Assembly: GCA_003049485.1 (NCBI GenBank)
Contig: PYST01000099.1
Coordinates: forward strand, 6,071-70,070
DNA: 64,000 bases
Reading direction: 5' to 3'
Source of the DNA: Ophioceras dolichostomum
Taxonomy: Eukaryota; Ascomycota; Sordariomycetes; Magnaporthales; Ophioceraceae
The position numbers and the translations under genes are program-made. Positions 47,901-59,784 of this stretch are shown here, one piece after another; position 1 is the stretch's first letter, and each line of letters starts with the position of its first letter. The notes beneath the pieces are model-generated. The model was not told the DNA's origin, ran no database searches, and saw nothing but the letters and a program-made list of their open reading frames with translations.

Positions 47901-49083
47901 CCTACGTTGGCTCCTCTGTCGCGGATGATAGATGGCCTCCGACTCGGTGCGTGGCGGCCAAGGCGTATTGTGCAAACAGCGCGGTGCCTCCCACACTCGG
48001 TCGTGAGATGCCAAAGGATTCTCAACCATGAGCAGCCTAGTCCATGCATGGTAAGGCTTATCTATCAGATATATCAGGACAGAGGGCTTTGGGCCCATTC
48101 TCTCGTCCAAGAAGCGGTGTAGTCAGTAACCATGGATCGGGATTGTCCTTTGTTTGTATCTGTGATTTAGTTAACGATACAACGCCCCGCCGATCAGAAA
48201 TCCAAAGCAAAGATAAGCTTCGTTTGCTTCGTTTGGATTTCCGTTTGCTTTTGGTTTCCTTCCTTGTTTTCGGGTGCCATTTTCGGAAATTTGCATATGT
48301 TGTTTGCAGGTTGGATGACGTCTCCTGACAAACGGCTCGAGACAAACGGATGCGAAGACCTCGTGCACTTACACACAACCAATCAGGAAACCTCTATATC
48401 TAAGCGGATCCACCCCGAATCGGTCTGTACCAAACATTTGGAGCCGGTACTGGACTCGGGGCCGATTTCGAGCGGGGTCGGCTGCTGGCACCCCAGCCAA
48501 TCTCATCTGCGGCTTTCTCACTTACAGGAGTTTGCTGCGATTCCATTCGCCCAACCCGCCTCATACAAACGGACGGATTCCCGTCTATACACCATTCTGA
48601 AATAGGTGTAATTCAGGCAGCGTCGTTCGCTCTCCAAATACTACGCGGAGATGTATATTAGACACCGGGCCAATCCTTCAGCGGTGCATCAGTACAAAGA
48701 GCGACCGAGTCTTCCTCCAGACAAAGGGCCTCTCAACCTCTGTGTGCTGCTGAACTTCGCTCCGAGAACCGCTCCTATCCCCAGCTTCAATATCGCCACA
48801 GTAGCCCGTTCGGACTTTTATGTCATATACCGAGCACCATTCGATTCTCCGAGTCTCTCTATACATCCATGAGGCTCGTGGATACCCTCACAGCATCAGC
48901 CGCATCCCAGCCCACGTAATCCTCACCCGATACCGCCGACCTGGACCGACCTCGACGTCGATGCTAGCCAAGGCCTTCCGGCTATAATAGACATCCGGCT
49001 GACCGTCCTAGAGTCCGACATCACCACCAAAGCATCTACGACCAGCAACAGTACCACCATCAGCATTTCTTATCCCATCCATC
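47901..49083. promoter_or_regulatory. Upstream region of the VIT iron transporter
   Basis: About 1.2 kb without a gene, ending in a C/A-rich leader before the ATG at 49084. A TATAATA element lies at about 48983. I looked for GATA-type (HGATAR) iron-repressor sites but could not identify a clear pair by eye. Confidence 0.45.
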
Positions 49084-50205
49084 ATGTCTTTGGTCACGAC
49101 CAAGAACGCCGTCATGACCTTGTTGGGCCAGAGGAGTGGGGGAGCTGCACCATCTTCAGACGCCAACAACGCCCAGCATCAACAACCGTCACTCTCACCT
49201 GAACAAGACCCCCTACTTCGAAGCGAATGCAACGGACTCCTGCACAACAACCCCACCAAATGCAACAGAGGCTCAGAGGCCGACTACGAAGACCTCGAGT
49301 CCCAGTCGAGCACCCTCGGCGCCCACGACCACGACAGCAGATATGGAGGTGGCTACGGCAGCTACGGCAGCCTAGACGACAACGAAAGCGACCCCTCTTG
49401 CTCCCCCAGCACTTCTTCTACCTCCCACTCCCACCCCTCCCGCATCAGCGCCCGCCTAATCTCCGACGCGACCATCGGCCTCTCCGACGGCCTCACCGTC
49501 CCCTTCGCCCTAACAGCCGGCCTCTCCGCCCTAGCCGACACCCGCATCGTCATCTACGGCGGCCTCGCCGAGCTCATCGCCGGCGCCATCTCCATGGGCC
49601 TGGGCGGCTACCTGGGCGCCCGCTCCGAGGCCGAGTCCTACGCCGAGACGCTCGGCCGCCTCCGAAGGCAGGTGGGCCTCGACCCGCGCGCCGCGACGCA
49701 CGCCGTGCGCTCCGTGTTCGCGTCCTGCACCGACCTGCCGCGGCACCAGCTCGACGACCTGGCGGAGCGGGTCGTCGCGTCCCCGCCGGAGGTGCTCACC
49801 AGCTTCCTGATGCGGTTCCACCACCTCGAGGGGGCCGAGCCACCCTCGTCGCGCGCGTTCGTGTCGGGCTTCACCATCGCGCTGGGGTACTTCGTGGGCG
49901 GGCTGGTCCCCTTGCTGCCGTACCTGTGCGTCGCGCGGGACGATCTATACACGGGACTAGCTATTAGCGTGGGCGTCATGGCCGTGGCGCTGTTCTCTTT
50001 TGGGTACGCCAAGACGTGCATGGTCAGCGGGTGGAGGGGGAGCAGGAACGTGCGGAAGGGGCTCGCGGGAGGGGCACAGATGGTCGTTGTTGGAGGGGCG
50101 GCGGCTGGGGCGGCCATGTTGCTCGTCAGGCTGTTTAACGGGTTTGCGGAGCCGGATGGGGAGGGTGGAGGAGGTGGTGATGGTGGTGGTGGGTCGAACC
50201 CCTAA
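49084..50205 (+). CDS. ccc1: Vacuolar iron/manganese transporter, Ccc1/VIT1 family
   Basis: Predicted 373 aa, no introns, start ATG at 49084. The N-terminal about 115 residues are polar and disordered; they contain a dileucine-like EQDPLLR motif often used for vacuolar sorting. The VIT domain starts at ISARLISDATIGLSDGLTVPFALTAGLSAL, the hallmark first transmembrane helix, and continues with the Glu-containing helix IVIYGGLAELIAGAISMGLGGYLGARSEAE and cytosolic metal-binding helices, ending with three hydrophobic helices from GFTIALGYFVGGLVPLLPYL. Family members export Fe2+ or Mn2+ from cytosol into the vacuole in exchange for protons. The C-terminus is Gly-rich. Confidence 0.94.
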   Translation: MSLVTTKNAVMTLLGQRSGGAAPSSDANNAQHQQPSLSPEQDPLLRSECNGLLHNNPTKCNRGSEADYEDLESQSSTLGAHDHDSRYGGGYGSYGSLDDNESDPSCSPSTSSTSHSHPSRISARLISDATIGLSDGLTVPFALTAGLSALADTRIVIYGGLAELIAGAISMGLGGYLGARSEAESYAETLGRLRRQVGLDPRAATHAVRSVFASCTDLPRHQLDDLAERVVASPPEVLTSFLMRFHHLEGAEPPSSRAFVSGFTIALGYFVGGLVPLLPYLCVARDDLYTGLAISVGVMAVALFSFGYAKTCMVSGWRGSRNVRKGLAGGAQMVVVGGAAAGAAMLLVRLFNGFAEPDGEGGGGGDGGGGSNP

Positions 50206-50850
50206 GAAAAGGAGAGAAGGAATGGAGGAGACGGAGATGAAGGGGTGGTTAGGGCGTTTTGGTTTATCTATGGGTAATTGACTGGATGGCATGGCGCGCC
50301 TGTGAAGAAAGCGTCGGCGATATCATAGGGGAGTTTAGGTGGAATGCTTCTCTGGCTGGCAGGCTGATAGAAATCTTGGGCGAGTTGTCCTTTGTACATT
50401 AGATACACGGCCGGATCATATCCGCCCCTCAACTGACCTTTGGTCTTACGAATAATGACATTTGTTTGAATGTACCAGAACGGGTTTGCTTTACGCGGGC
50501 CAGCCCCTGAGTCTCCGAGCCACCAGCAACGCCCAACCTAAGGCTCTAATGACACCCAGGGCTGCTCTGAGGGGGCCTCTGCTCTTTCTATGCACAAATT
50601 GGACCCTCCGAATAAACGCGTAATGATTGTTTAATTTTGGTACTTCCACATTCTATGTATACCTACCAAGGTATGCAAGCTCCCACCATTTTCGCGATTT
50701 GGGGATGAGAACATGCCCGCTTGACTTGATCAGATCATGAGCCCCGATCAAACTTGACTCTGAACAGACATCGATCCTCGACCCGCTCTAGGACTCGCCT
50801 ATCCCAGCTAGGCTCTTCTTGACTCGACCTCGATACCGTAAGGATGGTGA
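50206..50850. other. Convergent intergenic region
   Basis: Between the ends of the iron transporter (plus) and the mannosidase (minus); 3' UTRs expected. Nothing else recognised. Confidence 0.5.
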
Positions 50851-52705
50851 TCAACCAGCACGCCCAGCCACCTTGATAGGGTGCGCCTCAGTGTTGAACA
50901 CCCAACGATTCGTCTTGTCCGCCTTGATCTGCCAGTCCGCGTCCTCGGCGTGAATGAGGTACGAATACTTGAGCGTCTCCGCGAACCAGAAGCTCTCCTG
51001 GAAATCGAGGAACCCGCCACCGGTGTGGTCGTTCACGTCCCCGAACGCGGAGTACGCCGTCGCCACCCAGGCCGTCGTGTTGATGGCCTTGAAGGCCTGC
51101 CAGGCCCACTCCTGGTACATGGGATCGCCCGTGGCGCGGTACGCGTAGTAGATGGACTCAATCACCTCGGGCCGCAGGAGGTACTGGGAGGCGCCGCCGA
51201 TGTCGTCGTCGCGCGGGATCCAGAAGCCGGCCCGCTCGTTGAACTCGCAGAGCTCGGTGTCGTTCGCGGGGGGACCCAGGCTGGGGGTGGTGGAGTTGCG
51301 GGGCTGGTTGCCGTTGTCTTGCCAGCGGAAGATCTCGGGCCCCACGCCCGTCGCGGTCTGGAGGTAGGTCTCGCGGCAGGAGCGCGTGAGGTTGAGGCCG
51401 AAGTCGATGTATTGCGGTTGGTCGAGCGTTAGGCCGCCGAGGATGAAGTTGCCGCCGGCGAAGCAGGCGACTGTAGCGGGAGAGGTTCGGCGACTGGTTA
51501 GTACGGAGCGTTGCAGTGAAGAGGTTCAGAGAGGTACAAAGACGAGCTACTCACGGTGCTGCGAGATGTATCGCCTGGTTGTGTTCCTGTACAGGGCCAA
51601 GAAGGTGAGATCCGGACGGGTAGCCGGCGAGGACGCAAGGTACTGCATGCTCGAGTTCGCAGCGAGGATCCAGCGGTCCTTATAAGAGCCGAAGCGGTCC
51701 GGGTCGTACAGGTACATCTTGATGAGGTACTCGTAGAAGCTGTCCGTGCCGCCGCCCCAACCGCCCGCGCCATCGATGAACTCGCCCGTCGTGATGTTCA
51801 GGTTGAAGCCGATCATCCCCGGAAACGGCTCCGCGAGCGGCAAGGGCTTCGGGTCCAGAAGGTACGACTCGGCCTTCTGGGCCAGCTGGCCGAAGACCGG
51901 GTTGCCCGTCAGGTCGCTGAGGCGCGTCCACTCGAGCACTAGCGTGCCGATGGTGGCGACCGCGTTGGTCTCGGACCCGCCCGTCCGCGGCGGATCGAAT
52001 AAGAGCAGGTTGTCCGGGATACCGCTAGCCGTGTCGAAGGCAAACTTCAGGTTCGTGGCCAGCCTCTCGGCCTGGTCGAGAACCGCCCGGGTGGCGCTCA
52101 TGTTCGCGGGCGCGAACTTGCCGGACTGGTCCGTCATGAGGTCATACGCTGAGAGCAGGCCGCCCAGGTAGCGGATGGTGGTCTCGAACAGCGACACCTC
52201 CGTCTCTGTGGAGTCGAAGTTGATGGTGGGCACGAAGTCCAGTACCGTCTTGACTATGTCCGTCTCGTTCATCACCAGCGCGGTGCTAAATGCGTCTACG
52301 GCGCTTGCACCCCATCCATTTCTGAAGTGCGAGACGGCCAGAGGAAAGGGGTAGAGAGATGGCGTTAGATTCGGGTACTACTGTGTGAGAAAGGTGGTAC
52401 CCAGGCAGGCAGGCAGCCTTGTCCTGAGGAGGGGGATGGACGATCGAGAGACTTCTCATGTTCTCATGATGATGAACACACCTGTCATTCGCAGAAGTCC
52501 CGGACACCGGTTGGAAGGAGTCGTTGGGGAAGGCATATCTGTAGTACCCGTCCCAACTCCTACGAAAAGCTTGCCTTACGGCGTCTGCCCTCTCCTGGTT
52601 GGGGCTGTATGTGACGGCCCTTCGTGACGGCGGTGATGCTTTGGCCCCCACAAGGGAGGCACACAGCAGGGCCATCACGAAGAGAAAGATCGGCGGTGGA
52701 CGCAT
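50851..52705 (-). CDS. Secreted class I alpha-1,2-mannosidase (GH47)
   Basis: Predicted 536 aa in three exons: 52705-52482, 52321-51555, 51470-50851 (sum 1611 nt). Start at ATG 52705; the upstream codons include no ATG. Signal peptide MRPPPIFLFVMALLCASLVGAKA. GH47 landmarks in order: WDGYYRYAFPNDSFQPVS, NDRNGWGASAVDAFSTALVM (its split by intron 1 explains why it is missing from any single ORF), SLFETTIRYLGGLLSAYDL, GGWGGGTDSFYEYLIK, the Cys pair HLACFAGGN and LTRSCRETY, and the terminal NTEAHPIKV, where the Thr coordinates calcium in characterised enzymes. It trims alpha-1,2-linked mannose from N-glycans. Without a type II anchor it is probably the secreted form. Confidence 0.95.
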
Positions 52706-55393
52706 GGCCAACAAGCGTCCGATGACGAGAAGCGCAAGAGAGTGATGGTGGGAAGGAGGCGTGGAAGGGAGAGGAAAAGGGAGAAGGGACGGAAGACAGA
52801 AGGAGAGGGGAATAGGAAGAGAGCGGTGAGACCCAGGACACGAGGCGATGATGTGTCGACAGGGGAACCGGAGGTTGTAAATATGGCGGCAGCTCCCGGC
52901 TTCCCGGCTGGTGGTGGATGGCTACTAGGCAGGCAGGCTCTCAGATGGTAAAGAAAATCCTGGGGAAGCTCAAGGCTATGCAATAGTGGAGAGAGTGACC
53001 GAGGGAGCCGAACCAGGATAGCGATGCTGCGGGAGGACACGGGAGACGTGGGGGGTCCCGGAAAGGATTTCTTCCTATTTTAATCTCGAGATCTCGAACC
53101 TCCTGCTCACACTCTTCTTTCGAAAATCCCAAATCGACGTGTCTGTGGCACAAACAAGCGTGCCTTCATGGTCGAATGTGAACAAGAAACAAGGAGAGAG
53201 TAAGGGACAGACAGAGAAAGAGAGAAAGACTTCGACTCGAAGACACGGGTATTGCAAGCGGGCGGGCAAGGCAACTTCTTTATGAGATGGCGAGATGAGG
53301 GGAACGGAGTCGTTGCACCGCCGATGCCACCTAGGCTAGGGAGGAGATGAGCAGAGGAGGCTCAGAGGGAGAAAAAGAGAGGAGGAGAAACTGAGGGAAG
53401 CAAAGCGATGTGATTGGGTGAGGAGCCCTGAGACCTGCCTAAAGAAGTAGGTAAACGGACCGGGGTGTCTGGCTCCTCCTCCTCCTCCGCACGACGTCTG
53501 ATGGAGCACGCTCGCTGGCCGGTTGCAGCATGCAGTGAGGCAGGTGAACGGACGACCACATGGACTATGTCCTGGCTTTGATCGATGCCATGTTGTCGCC
53601 GAAGTGGCAGCGTTCAACGGCGTCCTGTCTCTGTTGTTGCTGCTGCTTCTTCCTCTCCTGTCTTCTTCTGTCTATGCTCTTCTGTCTATGCATCTAGCCA
53701 TTGGCAAACTCGGGAGGAAGGGAGGGGAGAAAGGAGGGGAAAGGATAGAAAGTGAGGGGGGAATAGGTTTTGTTAGGGGGTCAACGAGAATGCATGTGCT
53801 GTGTCCATGTTTGGTTGTTCCTGTCTCGGCCAGATCAACAACGAGGACGTCATCGATGCTTGCCAGTGGAGAGGGGATACAACAGGAGGGGCTTGGAAAG
53901 GAGGACCAAGAGGCAGCGAGGCAGGGAGAGCGAGAGGGCTGGATGCCTTGCTTCGTGTTGAGCGCCAATCGAATTCTCGAAAAAAAAATGTGAAACTTGA
54001 GGGCTGGAACTGCGCCTTCATTCAATCCGAACTTCTCGGTGAGGTGGTGAACGAAGGGGACGACGACGTCTGACGATCAGAGGATGGAAGAGGCACATCA
54101 GTGTGCGCTCACTCAGCTCGCTCGAATGTTTTGATAAAGTTGAGACAGGGACGGCCCCCGACTGGGGCAACGTCCTGCAACTGTCCTCGTAAACGAGAGC
54201 AGATAAAGAAACGAGAGGAAAAGAAGAAAAATAAAGAGAGAAAGGAAACGTGAAGGCGAAGCTGATCAAAATTAACACAGAATAAAATAACGGATAACGG
54301 TGCACTATAATCGAGAGATAGCACGACCTCCACGGGGGCCATGCGGTGTTACCGGCATCCAGATTGCTTGTGGTCGAGACGCCTTATCACCGCTAGTGCG
54401 GGACCCTTGAAAGGGTAATACCGACGGCTCATTGAAGAAAAGAGAGAGTCAGGGTCTCATTGGTTCATATAGGCTTCCCGGAGGATTGGTGGGATGGTAG
54501 ACCTCCCGTACCGGGTAGTTGAGTTCGGGGAGTTGAGATGATAACTGGTGGTAATTGGTGGTGCGTGGTTCCTCCATCCATACCGAAATGCCTAGAATTT
54601 AGAAGATAGCCGTATTACGAACAGAAGCGAGGTTCCCGCCCTGAGAACACGTAAGTAAAGTTGTGCCGTGTGATCCAGTAGCACAAGGCAGGCAAGGTTA
54701 AAAGCGTATTGGAACACAACTATAGAGAAGTGAACTATACCAGTGTTCCCTTCAGAAGCACAGTGAGATGCGGGGGAGAAGGAGCCAAAGAAACAAGCTT
54801 GCCCCTCACTGACTGCCGTGGGCTAGTGGGTAGTAGTGGACTACCGGCAAGCCTTTCGGCGCTTTCAAAAGCGTCCGGACCTGTTCAGGAATGCGCCCCT
54901 GTCTTTGACCGACCTGCCAGCCCGAGGAAGTCTTGTATCTCATAAGGCAGTGGAACGTGGAGCCTCGTGATGATGATAAATGAACTGGCCACCCCTTACT
55001 TACCACAAGGGGGTGGCGGTCAGATTAGCTTGTCTCTGGGCTCTTCCCTCCAGTGTCTCCTTTGTTTGTTTCTCTCTATTTCTTTTGGCACTGCGCATAC
55101 TGCCCATTTGTTGCAGTACTGCGCTCAGATCATCCTGCCGAGTCCTCCATTCAGGAGGAGAAGAGGCCGTTAGACATTCCCGCGATGGGAAGGTGGGAAA
55201 TTTAAGAGATTTTGAGCAAAGAGAATTTAACAGCATAGCCGGTCACTCAGAGGAGCGGACAAGTAGACAGAGAGATGCAAACAGCCGGTTAGCACAGCAG
55301 AGCGATGCGGCCGGGGAAGGTGGCCATTGCGCCGAAATCGCGCCACGAAGCTTTTTCCTTCTGCTGCTGTGTCATCCAAACGGCAAGTCTGCA
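52706..55393. other. Intergenic, 2.7 kb
   Basis: The left end is the mannosidase promoter, pyrimidine-rich on the coding strand (52710-52830). A second CT-rich tract lies at 53340-53400 and 53620-53700. ORFs here are short and without domains. The Rad10 3' flank is at the right end. Confidence 0.5.
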
Positions 55394-56738
55394 TTAGCCT
55401 TGCTCTCGCAACCTGGCCAGGGCCGTAGCGATCCCCTCGCCAAGCGGCTCGTCTCCTTGGCGGGCCGGAGCGTTGCGTGCCGCTGACGAGGAGGAGGACG
55501 TCGAGGATTGGCCACCCTTTGCCGAAGACGCTGCAGTCGCCTCGGCCATCCTCCGCGACTTTTCCAGCGCGGCCTGCAGCGCGACGTCTTCCTCGTCGTC
55601 ATAGGCCAAGTTGGGGTTCCACATCTGATTCCGGCCCGGCTTGTCGCTCTGGCTGCTCTGCTGCTGCTGGTTCTTCCGGCCGCCTAGAGCACTAGCAGCA
55701 GCGGGGGTGGTCCGTTTCTTGCCTCCTCCTCCACCGCTGCTCTTGGCTACTCGGAATGGCTCCTCGACGGCCTTGCACCAGCTCTTGACCTTGCGCTCGC
55801 CCCAGCCGCCCACAGAGGCGACCTGCTCCGGGTCGGCGTTGACAGCATTGCGCAGGCTGCCGAAGGTGCTGACGAGCGCAACGGCGTCGGCCTTGTTGAT
55901 GCTCCGCGGGCTCGTCACGAACTCTACCAGCCGCTCGGCGTAGCCCGAGGCCTGCTGGCCCTTGATGGCGGCCGGCGACGCGTGCTCGTACGACTTGTAC
56001 AGCTCCAGGTATCGAGCGGCCTCCTGGGCGGACCAGCAGAGCACGAGCGTGACGTTGTTGACCAGCGAGGTCTTGGACAGCTCACGCAGTGCGTCCTCGT
56101 GGTTCGGGATGTCTACCATCGTGAGCAGCACGCGCAGCTGGTACCGGCCTTGCAGGTTGCGGACCCGCGTGTAGATGTACTCCGGGTGGAGGCGGTGGTA
56201 TTTAAGGCTATTATCCCGTGGTTTCGTAATAGTCAGTCTCGGATGGCCCAAACACTTATGTTATAAAAGATCCCGACTGGAACAAAATCTACGCGGAAGA
56301 TGTGGTGTGGTGTGGTGGAAAATGCGGAGATTACCTCAGGAAGAGAGCACAGGTTGTGAGACCGAGGCCGTAGTCGGCCGGGATATCGCTGTACTCCCAT
56401 GGTATGGACTTGACGAACTCCAGTACCGGGTTGTTCTTCTGCCTGGGAGAGACCAGGATCGAGGAGCCGGAACCTCTTGACGGAAGAGCCTGTGGCGTCG
56501 GCTGCACGATCTTGGGCCCGGTGGGAGCTGCCGCAGCCGATGATGAGTTCGCAGGCCTCTCGAGTCTCTGTGGCGCGGGCTGCTGGATGCGTTGCGGGGT
56601 CGGCTGCTGAACTGGAGCTGCCCTGGATTGCGGGGGCTGCGACTGTGGTGGTCGCTGAGCTTTTGAAGACGATGACGATGCGGCCGCGAGCGCCTGGATG
56701 AACTCGGGGTCTGCTCCAAAGTCGTCGTCGTCGTCCAT
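55394..56738 (-). CDS. rad10: Rad10/ERCC1 subunit of the structure-specific DNA endonuclease
   Basis: Predicted 405 aa in two exons: 56738-56335 and 56207-55394 (sum 1218 nt), 127-bp intron. The ATG at 56738 ([13 protein letters not shown]) is the first possible start; the frame stays open further upstream without an ATG. A Gln/Pro/Ser-rich N-terminus precedes the central XPF-binding-type domain ([52 protein letters not shown], about 105-240), which binds DNA, and the tandem helix-hairpin-helix domain ([16 protein letters not shown] through [20 protein letters not shown]) that pairs with Rad1/XPF. The heterodimer cuts the 5' side of UV lesions in nucleotide-excision repair and removes recombination flaps. 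The extended Ser-rich tail is typical of filamentous fungi. Neurospora equivalent: mus-44. Confidence 0.95.
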
Positions 56739-57476
56739 ACTAGCCACTGTGCCAGTTGTAAGAATCTCCGAGCTCTCCTCCGAGGCTGCGTCCGAGGAAG
56801 AGCTGCAGGGAGAGATAGCTGCCAATGATGACGAAACTCGAGTGGGACCAGACCCGTGCAGGCAGGGGTTGCAGCCAATCGGGCAGCCAAGCTTCGAGAC
56901 AGGGGCTATTCGACAAGGGCTTTCTTTCACTCTTTCCTGTTCGATAGGATTTTTCACATTCGTCGAAAACACCCGTTGCGCTGATTTCTGCCTATGTAGT
57001 TACAAGGCTGTATGTCGGCAGGAATCAATGGCTACGTGCGCTGTTATCGGGGGTCCTGCGCCTTGCTCCTCATGTCGTGGAAGCTTCATCCCTTCTAATG
57101 CTAACCGAGAAGTCCAAGCTAGTCTGGGAACCCATTGACGAAGCCTGGGAGGAACATCATGGGGAGGAACATTTCCAGCCAGACGCAATGTCACTAAGCC
57201 AAGCTCTTCTATTTAGCCCTCTGAAATCCTCGCCCGCGATGTCCATGTCTCTCGGCTACTATCCGTCCCCGAGCGTGACTGGTGCATAATTGAATACCTA
57301 GATAGGAGGCCACGTGAGCAAGTGGTCTCCTGAGCCGAGCTCCCAAGCATCAGTCCATCATGCCCCGAACTTCGGAGAATTTCCCGCGACAATTTATGGT
57401 GATCCTTAAGATCTGATCTTTATAGCCGTTTGTTCAGACACGCTCACCTTCATTGAGTGGGAGGGCGCAGGTACCA
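56739..57476. promoter_or_regulatory. rad10 upstream region
   Basis: Promoter side of rad10; the coding frame continues open for 78 codons above the ATG but contains no ATG. The remaining part, up to the MITE, holds no recognised gene. Confidence 0.45.
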
Positions 57477-57645
57477 GTTCTCGACAGAGCCTGCGGTGTA
57501 ATGTGGTGAATTGTCCTTTGTATTGTATTTCCGACCTATTCGCGTGTGCTTTACGTGGTCGCCTACCGTACGCGGCAGGTAACGCGGCACCAGATACAAT
57601 ACAAAACACACTACAATACAATACATTGCAGGCCCTGGTTCTCGA
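57477..57645 (+). mobile_element. hAT-type MITE, copy 1
   Basis: A 153-bp element (57485-57637) starting CAGAGCCTGC and ending GCAGGCCCTG, so the termini form inverted repeats CAG(A/G)GCCTGC. It is flanked by a perfect 8-bp target-site duplication, GTTCTCGA, at 57477-57484 and 57638-57645. An 8-bp duplication with CAGRG ends is the signature of hAT superfamily transposons. With no transposase ORF it is non-autonomous (MITE). Subterminal TTGTATTGTAT/ATACAATACAA repeats would allow the whole element to fold as one hairpin. Confidence 0.88.
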
Positions 57646-58173
57646 GTATGAAGAGAAAAGCAAAAAGGGATGGATATCATAACGCTCCTAAATATGAGGG
57701 GGAAAAAATCCAGCCATACTCCACGTCAGGCAGCACGATCTAGCAAACCGCCCTATCCACACGCTAACAAGAAGGAAAGTTCAGACCTTGTCACCACCAT
57801 CTGAGGCCTGGAAGTATCTAGGGAGGGAACTGTCTGGTCCAACTCTTTGTTTCCAGTATGTCGAAAGCCCGCCAGATCTTCGCCTAGGCCTCCTTGACAC
57901 CATGCCAAAATATTCTTGCTTGTACAACGATAGAGCAAAGGTAGGGATAGAAATAACAGTAGATGCGAAATAAAGCAGCTGGTGTCGTCAAAAGGGCTAC
58001 AACACGTAGACGTATAAAATCGGGCATGCCTCGTTGGTATCAAAAAGCTTAATAGGGGCGGGGAGTAATCAATCGCATATGAAAACACAGAAGTGTAGAG
58101 AAAAATTCCGAGGCGACAGGGGTCCGATACCGGGAGGCTAAGTTGCCCCCCTACAGCGAGCGGCCACGTGCCT
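57646..58173. other. Intergenic between MITE and unknown gene
   Basis: Downstream of the 58174-59784 gene (minus strand), so it likely holds its 3' UTR. Nothing else recognised. Confidence 0.5.
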
Positions 58174-59784
58174 CTAGTCAAGGTCCTCACTCTGCAGGAC
58201 GACATCGAGATCCAAGTCGCTATCACTCAGCCTGCGCTCATCGGCCTCCGCGCCGCCGCCGGAGGCTGCTCCATAAGCGAGGGAATCGTGGATGGCGTAG
58301 AGTGCGCGCAACCACACGTCGAACACCATCTCGACCGGGCGGCGGAGCTCCTCGCTCGGCAAGAGCGGGTGGTCCTGGCCGTGGTGCCCATCGCCGTTGC
58401 CAACGTCGGAGAAGAGCAGCTGGCTGCGCAGACGCTCGTACGCTTCGATCATGGCCCATACCTGCAGCGAAGACACCTCAGCCGTCGATCGCTGGTGGGA
58501 CGGGTGATACTGACGGCGTCCAGACACGGCCGACGAGAGCTCACGAGTCAGCAGGTCGAGGCAGATCTGCAGGCTGAGGCTGTCCGGGGTCGGGGATGCC
58601 GCGGCGGAGGCGTGGGTGGTGGTGGTCGGGGAATGGCGCTGGAAAGCAGCAGACGCTTGTGTGGGTGATTGCAGCGGGCTGCTAAGTACCGGGTGGAAGT
58701 CGTGGTAGTCGTGGGGCTGGGAATTCGGGGCCGGTGAAAGCGGTGGCGAGAAGGACATCGGCTTGAAGTAGATGGTCTCCTCTTCGAATGAGACTAGCGT
58801 CCCGTCGTCGTCGGAGGACGTCGCGGGGGAGTCCGAACTCTCTAGCGATGGCCGTGGTGGTGACGCGTCTCCGGGGGCCGAGATGGACTCGGTGCGCACC
58901 AATCCATCGAAGCTGTGTTGTCGGCGAAGCTTTGGGAGGCCATAGTCCTCCTGCCGCGATGGAGGCGGCTCTGAATGCGACTCGGTGAGGATAGAGTTGC
59001 GCGACTGAAGAAGCGCTCTGTATTCCTCCGCGAGCCGCTCCGCGCTTTGCACTTCTTCGTGCTTGTGTTGCTGCACGGGTTGCGGCAGAGAATGTTGAAC
59101 AGTTTGTTGCGCTGGCTGCTGCGCGTGGGCGCTCGTGGGGAGGGCAGGCACGGGGCACGCATGGATGGCGTGCTCGAGCTGACCTATGGCCAAGACTGGC
59201 GTCTTTGCGCGTCTCCTCATCCTACCAGATGAGTTAGCCGGTGCGAGCGAGCCTGGTGGCTTGCTGTTGCTGTCGTTGTCCTTCGAGGGCCGCTGCGGGT
59301 TGGAACCGCCGGCGAGGAGATGCGCCAGTTCGGGCACCACTCTGGGAGGAGAGGGTTGTATGTCGTTTTTGTGGTGGTCGTTGCAGCTCCTGAGAAGGGG
59401 GAACGCCCTTGGATGTTGCATACAGGACTTGTCCAGGGCGCACAGGAACCCGCTCCTCCGGAGGTATTCCGCCCATTTGGAGTCGCTAAGATCTGGGGGG
59501 CGAGGTATGGGCAGGGGAGCCGGCGGCGGCGGCGGGTGTGCCTGTCTCACTGCCAATTTGTTCGCGCCGGCGGGTTTGTTTTCCATAGATTTGTCGTCTT
59601 TTGACGCGCCTGATCCGGGCCGCTTGGCCGCGTCGTTCTTCTGCTGCTTCGAGCTCGACTTCTGCAGCCTCTTCCTCAGCCGGGTGCCCCCCTGAGTGGC
59701 TCCCTGGCTCGCCTCATGCTGAGTGGTAGGAGGAGGAGGGCGAGAGGTGGCCAATGACGGCCCTCTGTGTTGAAACAGGGCCAT
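58174..59784 (-). CDS. Conserved-looking fungal protein of unknown function
   Basis: Predicted 536 aa, no introns needed, start ATG at 59784. The N-terminal about 390 residues are low-complexity (Pro, Gln, Ser, Lys rich) with one compact block (DLSDSKWAEYLRRSGFLCALDKSCMQHPRAFPLLRSC, split here by length), which may be a small domain. The C-terminal about 110 residues look folded: SLQICLDLLTRELSS, then SSLQVWAMIEAYERLRSQL and VEMVFDVWLRALYAIHDSL, amphipathic helices typical of a conserved fungal domain. The gene also contains several SP/TP phosphorylation-type sites in the middle. I do not recognise a named family. It is bracketed by two MITEs. Confidence 0.7.
   Translation of the reverse strand: MALFQHRGPSLATSRPPPPTTQHEASQGATQGGTRLRKRLQKSSSKQQKNDAAKRPGSGASKDDKSMENKPAGANKLAVRQAHPPPPPAPLPIPRPPDLSDSKWAEYLRRSGFLCALDKSCMQHPRAFPLLRSCNDHHKNDIQPSPPRVVPELAHLLAGGSNPQRPSKDNDSNSKPPGSLAPANSSGRMRRRAKTPVLAIGQLEHAIHACPVPALPTSAHAQQPAQQTVQHSLPQPVQQHKHEEVQSAERLAEEYRALLQSRNSILTESHSEPPPSRQEDYGLPKLRRQHSFDGLVRTESISAPGDASPPRPSLESSDSPATSSDDDGTLVSFEEETIYFKPMSFSPPLSPAPNSQPHDYHDFHPVLSSPLQSPTQASAAFQRHSPTTTTHASAAASPTPDSLSLQICLDLLTRELSSAVSGRRQYHPSHQRSTAEVSSLQVWAMIEAYERLRSQLLFSDVGNGDGHHGQDHPLLPSEELRRPVEMVFDVWLRALYAIHDSLAYGAASGGGAEADERRLSDSDLDLDVVLQSEDLD

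Noticed and set aside
47160..48110. 316-codon minus-strand ORF
   Set aside because: Antisense to the 46647-47900 gene; it contains a poly-Val/Arg stretch produced by the GAC repeat and has no domain.
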